Assembly (NCBI GenBank): GCA_045540975.1
Contig: JAZQIE010000164.1
Coordinates: 1-7,094, forward strand
From: SIG510 sp045540975
GTDB lineage: Bacteria > Bacillota > Clostridia > Oscillospirales > JAAYXM01
Direction: 5' to 3'
Length of the DNA: 7,094 nt
Shown: positions 1 to 4,366 of the stretch, in pieces
How the letters are laid out: the number at the start of each line of letters is the position of its first letter
Numbering within the stretch: the first letter of the stretch is position 1
Notes under the pieces: generated by a model
The model's input: only the letters and a program-made list of their open reading frames with translations
Databases searched by the model: none
Told to the model about the DNA's origin: nothing
Program-made: the position numbers and the translations under genes

Positions 1-147
1 GAAAACCGTGTGGATTTCATCACCGAAGCGGATTACCGCGAAGGCAGTGAGTTGGACGATATCGTCAAAACCATCATCGAAAAAATGGCGGTGGTCGAAA
101 AACTCGTCCGCCTGCACGATAAACACAAAAAATCCATTGAGAAATAG
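1..147 (+). CDS. C-terminal end of an unrecognised protein (5' truncated)
   Basis: Frame 1 is open from the first base to a TAG at 145-147 and gives 48 residues, starting ENRVDFITEADY and ending KHKKSIEK. The tail is rich in charged residues and looks mostly helical (ELDDIVKTIIEKM, then VVEKLVRLHDKH), with no membrane segment. The stop is followed three bases later by a strong terminator, as expected for a real gene end. I do not recognise the family from this fragment. It converges on the minus-strand transporter operon, so no functional link should be assumed. Confidence 0.7.
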   Translation, partial: ENRVDFITEADYREGSELDDIVKTIIEKMAVVEKLVRLHDKHKKSIEK

Positions 148-150
148 TTC

Positions 151-180
151 AAAACCCCGCCTGAGAGGCGGGGTTTTTGT
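151..180. terminator. Bidirectional intrinsic terminator between convergent genes
   Basis: CCCCGCC (155-161) and GGCGGGG (167-173) form a perfect 7 bp GC stem around a five-base loop (TGAGA). It is flanked by AAAA (151-154) on one side and TTTTT (174-178) on the other, so it gives a U-tract in both directions. It sits between the plus-strand stop at 147 and the minus-strand stop at 180 and serves both genes; its last base overlaps the minus-strand stop codon. Confidence 0.9.
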
Positions 181-2573
181 TACAGCAGGCCGTATTTGAG
201 TTTGACACGCTCGAGTTTTTTTGTCATGGGGGTTGCGAAGAGATAGAGGAAAACCGCGGTGGAGACCGAATGGATGAGGTCAAACGGCAGACCCGCAACG
301 CAGGCGGAGACAATCATCTCCCATGTGATGTCGGTTTGCCACATGAGAACGGATGCAGGATTTAGAATCCCGCCGTAGAGGAAAAACACAGACAGCGCAC
401 CGAAGATGCAAAGTCCACGCTTTGACTTGCATCGCGTGGGGAGACACCCTGCGAGAAATCCGATGATGCCGAAGGCAAACATCTGCCACGGCAACCAAGG
501 TCCTTGCCCGAAAAAGAAGTTGGAAACAAAGGCGGTGACCGCACCGACCAAAAACCCGGTCTCACCGCCGAAACACGCGCCTGCGATGATGACGATTGCA
601 AGGGTGGGTTTGCATTGCGGGAGCATATAAAACGCGGCACGGCCCGCGACCGCGAGCGCACACAGCACACTGATTACAATAAGCTCGCGCGCCTTGGGTT
701 TTCGGGACTCAAAGAGCAGAAAAAACGGAATCATGGTCTGGAGTAGGATGAGCAGCGCGGTCAGATAGAACTTTCGCTCACCGAAGCAGAAATGCCCGAC
801 CGCAAGGGTGAGCGGGATGGAAAAGAGCAGAAAAACCGATGCAAAAACAGCGGTTTTTTTTGTTTTTTCACATGGTTTTTTGGGAATTTCTTGTTGTTTT
901 TGCGGTGTTTTTTCCTCGCTTGCGCGGGTGCGAGGGGGTCTTGGCGGAATCTTCCCACCGCACGCGCGGATGATATCATTCGGCAAAACCGCATCGGGAA
1001 GCAGGCTTCTTGCCATGCGATTTGCGGCGGTGGTGTAGAAATTTTTACCGCTGAAAAACTTCCGCGGTGTGTCGGTCGCGGTGACGGTGCCGTCGAACAT
1101 AAGCGCGCAGCGGTCGGAATACTCTGCGCAGAATTCAATATCGTGCGAGACCATTACAACGGTGACGCCGCGTGCTTTGAGAGAGTGCAATATCTCCGCA
1201 AATTCGGTTTTGAATGCGGCATCCATACCCTTGGTCGGCTCGTCGAGGAAAAGAAGCGTGGGGTCTGCAAGCAGGATTTTTGCAAGTGCCGCGCGCTGCT
1301 GCTCACCGCCCGATAAATCATAAGGATGACGGGAGAGAAGCCCCTCGATGTTGCACAACTCCGCAACCGTGCGAATGCGCGCATCCGCCTCTGTTTGGGA
1401 GAGCGCCTCATCGCGCAGGCGCTCCTTCAAATCAAGAAACACCGTGTTTTTTACAAACACACTTTGCGGGTCTTGGGGAAGATATGCGAGGGTATCTGCG
1501 TGCGCGGTCACCCGTCCGCGGTGGGGACGGAGGAGTCCCGCCATCAAAGAGAGTGCGGTGGTCTTCCCGCTTCCGTTTCCTCCGAGCAGGGACAAAATCT
1601 CGCCGCGCAGTGCTGTGAGAGAGAGTCCGCGGATGACATCGGGGGAATCCTTTTCGTAGCGAAACCAAATATCTTGCAAGTCGATGACAACATCGGCTGT
1701 GCTCTGCGGTGCATCCTTCGGGATGGCATTTGGGTTGAGCGGGTTTTCTTTTGCGTATGCCTCAAGCCACGCTCTGCCCTCGCGCACCGTGATTGGGCAG
1801 GGGAGAGGCGTTTCCACCGCACCGTGCACGCGCACGGGGGTGGGAAGCGCGTGGTACATTTCGTGGTTTGTACGGCGCAAGAGCGCGCCCACCTCATTCG
1901 GCACCGCATTTGCGATGACCTTACCGCCATCCATGACAACCACACGGTCGGCAATCGGGAAGGCATCCTCCAAGCGGTGCTCGGTGAGAATCACGGTGGT
2001 ACCAAGCTCGCGGTTGATTTTGGAAAGTGTGTGTAAGAATTCACTTGCGGCAATCGGGTCGAGTTGACTTGTCGGCTCATCGAGGAGCAGGAGTGAAGGC
2101 TGCATCACCATCACCGCGGCAAGATTCAGAAGCTGCTTCTGTCCGCCCGAAAGCTCGCTGACATTTTTGTGAAACCAGGTCTGAATCCCGAAAAACGATG
2201 CCATTTCGGACACTCTTGCCCGAATCTCGTTTTGCGGACATCCCAGACTCTCCAACCCGAAGGCGAGTTCGTGCCAGACCTTGTCGGTCACGATTTGGCG
2301 GTCGGGATTCTGCATGACAAAGCCGATGCGTTCGGTTTGCTCGCGCAGCGTGTACTCGGAGAGCGGCTTGCCGTCAAAAAAGACGGCTCCGTCCATGCTT
2401 CCGTGAGGAGTGAGTGAGGGCTTCAAAAGTCGCAGCAATGTGGTTTTTCCGCATCCGGATGCGCCGCAGAGCAAGACGAATGCACCGCGCTCCACCGTGA
2501 GAGAAACCGAAGAGAGCGCCTCCGCTCTGTTCGGATAGGAAAAACTCAAAGCTTCGATTTTGATACATTCCAT
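180..2573 (-). CDS. Fused ECF transporter: two ABC ATPase domains plus membrane S component, probably for cobalamin/corrinoid
   Basis: This 797-residue protein should power and carry out vitamin uptake together with EcfT. ATPase 1 (about 1-235) shows Walker A GASGCGKTT (37-45), Q-loop Q88, signature LSGGQ (141-145), Walker B LLLLDEP (161-167) and H199. ATPase 2 (about 295-510) shows GGNGSGKTT (331-339), Q367, LSGGE (420-424), LLFLDEP (440-446) and H477. Both sites look catalytically complete. A basic, proline-rich linker (about 540-573) leads into a membrane region with several hydrophobic segments (about 575-785), including FFFGQGPW and WQMFAFG near 687-702, which resembles ECF substrate-binding (S) components. 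S components are usually separate proteins. The ATG at 2573 is chosen because GGAGG lies 7 bases upstream; an in-frame TTG at 2588 has that same SD directly after it and cannot use it. The start overlaps the ecfT end by 28 bases, suggesting translational coupling. Corrinoid specificity is inferred from the upstream B12 riboswitch; a B12 precursor is possible. Confidence 0.9.
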   Translation of the reverse strand: MECIKIEALSFSYPNRAEALSSVSLTVERGAFVLLCGASGCGKTTLLRLLKPSLTPHGSMDGAVFFDGKPLSEYTLREQTERIGFVMQNPDRQIVTDKVWHELAFGLESLGCPQNEIRARVSEMASFFGIQTWFHKNVSELSGGQKQLLNLAAVMVMQPSLLLLDEPTSQLDPIAASEFLHTLSKINRELGTTVILTEHRLEDAFPIADRVVVMDGGKVIANAVPNEVGALLRRTNHEMYHALPTPVRVHGAVETPLPCPITVREGRAWLEAYAKENPLNPNAIPKDAPQSTADVVIDLQDIWFRYEKDSPDVIRGLSLTALRGEILSLLGGNGSGKTTALSLMAGLLRPHRGRVTAHADTLAYLPQDPQSVFVKNTVFLDLKERLRDEALSQTEADARIRTVAELCNIEGLLSRHPYDLSGGEQQRAALAKILLADPTLLFLDEPTKGMDAAFKTEFAEILHSLKARGVTVVMVSHDIEFCAEYSDRCALMFDGTVTATDTPRKFFSGKNFYTTAANRMARSLLPDAVLPNDIIRACGGKIPPRPPRTRASEEKTPQKQQEIPKKPCEKTKKTAVFASVFLLFSIPLTLAVGHFCFGERKFYLTALLILLQTMIPFFLLFESRKPKARELIVISVLCALAVAGRAAFYMLPQCKPTLAIVIIAGACFGGETGFLVGAVTAFVSNFFFGQGPWLPWQMFAFGIIGFLAGCLPTRCKSKRGLCIFGALSVFFLYGGILNPASVLMWQTDITWEMIVSACVAGLPFDLIHSVSTAVFLYLFATPMTKKLERVKLKYGLL

Positions 2574-3421
2574 TTTCTCACCTCCCAAAGTTCAAGTAAA
2601 ATCGGAAATCCAAATAAAAGAAGATACGCGACTGTGACCGCAACCCCAAACGGTGTGACGGCGGCTTTCACAAACGGGAAAAATCGGAATTGCAATGCAC
2701 CGCAAATCGCACCGATGAAGACAAAACTCCCAAGGCAAAGGAGTGTGAGGAGTGCAAAAAGGTCGCGCTTTTTGAATGTGAAGATGGAATACGCGCTTCT
2801 GCCGGGGAGACCGTAGCCGCGCGCCTTCATGCTGTCTGCGGTGTCGATTGCACTCTCAAACGCCCATGTGGTCATGGCGGAGAGGAGAGTGAGCGCGTTT
2901 TTGACCCGTTGCAGGAGTGTGCCGTGCTTCAAGTCGCGCCCCATCCCGCGCTGCGCGGCGGAGACGACACGAAACTGCGCGGCAAAGCGCGGTACAAAGC
3001 GCAAGGTCATGGAGAAGACAAGGGAGAGCGCGGGGATGACTCTGCCGAAGAGATAGATGAATTTATCGCTTGTCATGACCGCGTTGTAGCAGGAAAACTG
3101 AAAGAGCACGCTTGCAAGCATCCCTGCCGCGCAAAGCCCGTAAAGCACCGATTCCAAGGTAAGCGGATTTCCGCTCGGCAGATAGGTGAGGACGGTGATT
3201 CCCTCGTGGTTGAAGGCGGGATTTATCAGCGCGGTCGCAATCAGCATGGGGAGGAGGTGCTTTAGTTTCAACGTCTTGCCGTTTTGCATCGCGGAATATG
3301 TACCGCCGCATATGAGCGAAATTGCGATGCAAATCGGGTGCATCAAGCAGCAGGAAAACCCGATGACAAAGAGAAAATAGAGAAAGTTGACCCACGGATG
3401 ATAACTGCGAAATCCGTTCAT
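2546..3421 (-). CDS. ecfT: ECF transporter transmembrane coupling protein EcfT (CbiQ family)
   Basis: A 291-residue polytopic membrane protein, a typical length for EcfT. It couples ATP hydrolysis in the ATPase pair to movement of the S component in the membrane. It shows the N-terminal HPWVNFLYF segment common in the CbiQ/EcfT family, hydrophobic stretches near 12-36, 53-70, 90-112, 125-145, 218-242 and 252-276, and the two cytoplasmic coupling motifs: AQRGMG (around 156-161) and SMKARGYG (197-204), whose Ala-Arg-Gly core contacts the ATPases in studied ECF transporters. The start has an excellent SD: GGAGG (3428-3432), 6 bases before ATG. It is the first gene after the cobalamin riboswitch and terminator and overlaps the fused A-A-S gene by 28 bases, so the two make a full transporter operon. 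Family assignment is firm; substrate depends on the S domain. Confidence 0.92.
   Translation of the reverse strand: MNGFRSYHPWVNFLYFLFVIGFSCCLMHPICIAISLICGGTYSAMQNGKTLKLKHLLPMLIATALINPAFNHEGITVLTYLPSGNPLTLESVLYGLCAAGMLASVLFQFSCYNAVMTSDKFIYLFGRVIPALSLVFSMTLRFVPRFAAQFRVVSAAQRGMGRDLKHGTLLQRVKNALTLLSAMTTWAFESAIDTADSMKARGYGLPGRSAYSIFTFKKRDLFALLTLLCLGSFVFIGAICGALQFRFFPFVKAAVTPFGVAVTVAYLLLFGFPILLELWEVRKWNVSKSKL
2577..2586 (-). promoter_or_regulatory. Ribosome binding site that fixes the start of the fused ECF protein
   Basis: GGGAGGTGAG on the minus strand lies inside the end of ecfT. Its GGAGG core is 7 bases before the ATG at 2573. The upstream TTG at 2588 shares its last base with this site, so it is a poor start candidate. 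Confidence 0.8.
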
Positions 3422-3447
3422 ACCCGTCCTCCTTTCATCAAAATAGA

Positions 3448-3474
3448 AAAAGCGGCAGAAATCCTGCCGCTTTT
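3448..3474 (-). terminator. Riboswitch-controlled intrinsic terminator upstream of ecfT
   Basis: On the minus strand AAAAGCGGCAG (3474-3464) pairs perfectly with CTGCCGCTTTT (3458-3448) around a five-base loop, followed by a further T and a T-rich CTATTTTG. It lies between the cobalamin aptamer and the ecfT ribosome binding site, about 26 bases before the ATG, with no gene ending here. That position marks it as the OFF structure of the riboswitch rather than a terminator of an upstream gene. Confidence 0.88.
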
Positions 3475-3499
3475 GGTTGCTTAAAGTTACTGCACCTTA

Positions 3500-3720
3500 T
3501 CCAAAGTACAGCTTTGTGTAGGTCTTCTGACTGATATGTTCAGGTGCAAAGTTACACCAACGCCCGCCCTTCGCCTTCTCAGAAACCCTCGGTTTCCAAT
3601 GACCCGCTTTCGCGGAAAAAGAACGCGCTCCATATTCACAGCTACGAACTTCGGACCTGTATCCGAAGCCGTGTTTGGGACTTGCACCCAATTCCCTTGT
3701 TCAGCAAGAACAAGAATGCG
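3500..3720 (-). promoter_or_regulatory. Cobalamin (adenosylcobalamin-type) riboswitch
   Basis: Reading the minus strand, the hallmark elements occur in order. AGGGAATTGGGTGCAAGTCCC (3697-3677) matches the GGGAA...GGTG.AA.TCC 5' core. Then come P4 (CACGGCT with AGCTGTG), P5 (CTTCGGA/TCCGAAG at 3668-3662 and 3655-3649), GTAGCTGTGAA (3645-3635, matching GCCACTGTRA) and the 3' B12 box AGTCAGAAGACCTAC (3532-3518). Just after the box a small hairpin (CAAAG, loop CTGTA, CTTTG; 3516-3502) has a loop complementary to the P5 loop TACAG, which is the L5-L13 kissing interaction of this class. Outer limits are approximate because I could not assign P1 with confidence. It controls ecfT and the fused A-A-S gene. 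Confidence 0.93.
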
Positions 3721-3780
3721 TGTCCGAAAAAGTACGGGTCGCGCATTTTGCCACAAAAGCCGGATTGTTACGATAACTTT

Positions 3781-3809
3781 ATTTTACTACCGAATGAGGA
3801 AAAAAACAA
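3781..3809 (-). promoter_or_regulatory. Predicted sigma-A promoter of the riboswitch-ECF operon
   Basis: On the minus strand a -35-like TTGTTT (3809-3804) is followed after exactly 17 bases by a -10-like TAAAAT (3786-3781). This predicts a start near 3774, giving a leader of about 350 nt that contains the whole cobalamin aptamer. It starts just 17 bases beyond the stop codon of the upstream lipoprotein gene. The call rests on sequence match and position only. Confidence 0.55.
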
Positions 3810-3825
3810 GTAGAGAAAACCGCCC

Positions 3826-4362
3826 TTATTTGGAAGAAATCTGCTCAAAGAGTGCAATCAAATCTTTCGATGCATCAAGCGGAAGGATTCCGCTTTGGTT
3901 ATCGTGCGCATAAATTTGCTCACCCGAGGCGTACTCCACGGTCAGCCGTGTCCCGTAATGATCGGGAAGTCCGCTTGCCGTGTGGAGAAAGCCGTTGTAC
4001 TGCGCAAAATCATGCTGTTTCACAATGCTTTGCAGCGCGGTGAGAAAGGAGTCATCTGCGGTGAAAGAGGAGACCTCCCCGTTGCCGTCACGGTCGCGCC
4101 ATTCGAACTTGCCGTGCACCGCATCGTTCTCTTTTACTGCGGTCATGGTATAGACCCGTCCCGCGAATACTCCGATCTCGTTCGGACTTGCAAAGAAAGA
4201 CTCCTCGCAACGGAAGGATACGATTTCGTCCGATTCGATGTACTTGGGCGCATCATCGCCGCTTTGGTGGTGTGTGATTCCGCCGTCATCGGGGGTCTCT
4301 GCGGGGGCACACCCGAAGAGACCCATGCCGAGAATCAAAAGCCAACTCATCCATTTTTTCAT
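3826..4362 (-). CDS. Putative secreted lipoprotein, function unknown
   Basis: A 178-residue protein with a lipoprotein signal: MKKW, a hydrophobic stretch (5-17) and lipobox LFGC (15-18), so Cys18 should be lipidated and the protein anchored on the outer face of the membrane. An acidic low-complexity stretch (CAPAETPDDGG) follows as a tether. The remainder (about 45-178) looks like one small alpha/beta domain with FRCEES, FTADDSFLTAL, an NGF at 123-125 and a C-terminal helix. It resembles small uncharacterised Firmicute lipoproteins, but I cannot name a family or activity. The start is chosen because an AAAGGA site in the end of the upstream gene precedes it and the signal peptide begins here; the same frame runs open to 4506, but that extension lies in the SLH coding DNA and has no signal peptide. 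It begins 4 bases after the SLH gene stop, so it is probably co-translated with it. Confidence 0.85.
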   Translation of the reverse strand: MKKWMSWLLILGMGLFGCAPAETPDDGGITHHQSGDDAPKYIESDEIVSFRCEESFFASPNEIGVFAGRVYTMTAVKENDAVHGKFEWRDRDGNGEVSSFTADDSFLTALQSIVKQHDFAQYNGFLHTASGLPDHYGTRLTVEYASGEQIYAHDNQSGILPLDASKDLIALFEQISSK

Positions 4363-4366
4363 GGGA

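Noticed and set aside
1326..2036. 236-codon plus-strand open frame opposite the ABC ATPase gene
   Set aside because: It lies entirely antisense to well-conserved ATPase motifs and gives a basic, domain-less protein with no ribosome binding site; it is a shadow of a codon-biased gene.
2574..2588. TTG start for the fused ECF protein
   Set aside because: The only SD begins at the TTG itself and is correctly spaced for the ATG at 2573.
3487..3756. 89-codon minus-strand open frame in the ecfT leader
   Set aside because: It overlaps the conserved cobalamin aptamer almost completely; the RNA structure explains the sequence. The plus-strand frames at 3536-3913 and 3544-3813 fall for the same reason.
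4066..4095. Calcium-loop-like DRDGNGEV (residues 90-97) in the lipoprotein
   Set aside because: Only the first half resembles an EF-hand or dockerin loop; the acidic residue expected at position 12 is missing and no second loop is present, so a beta-turn is more likely.
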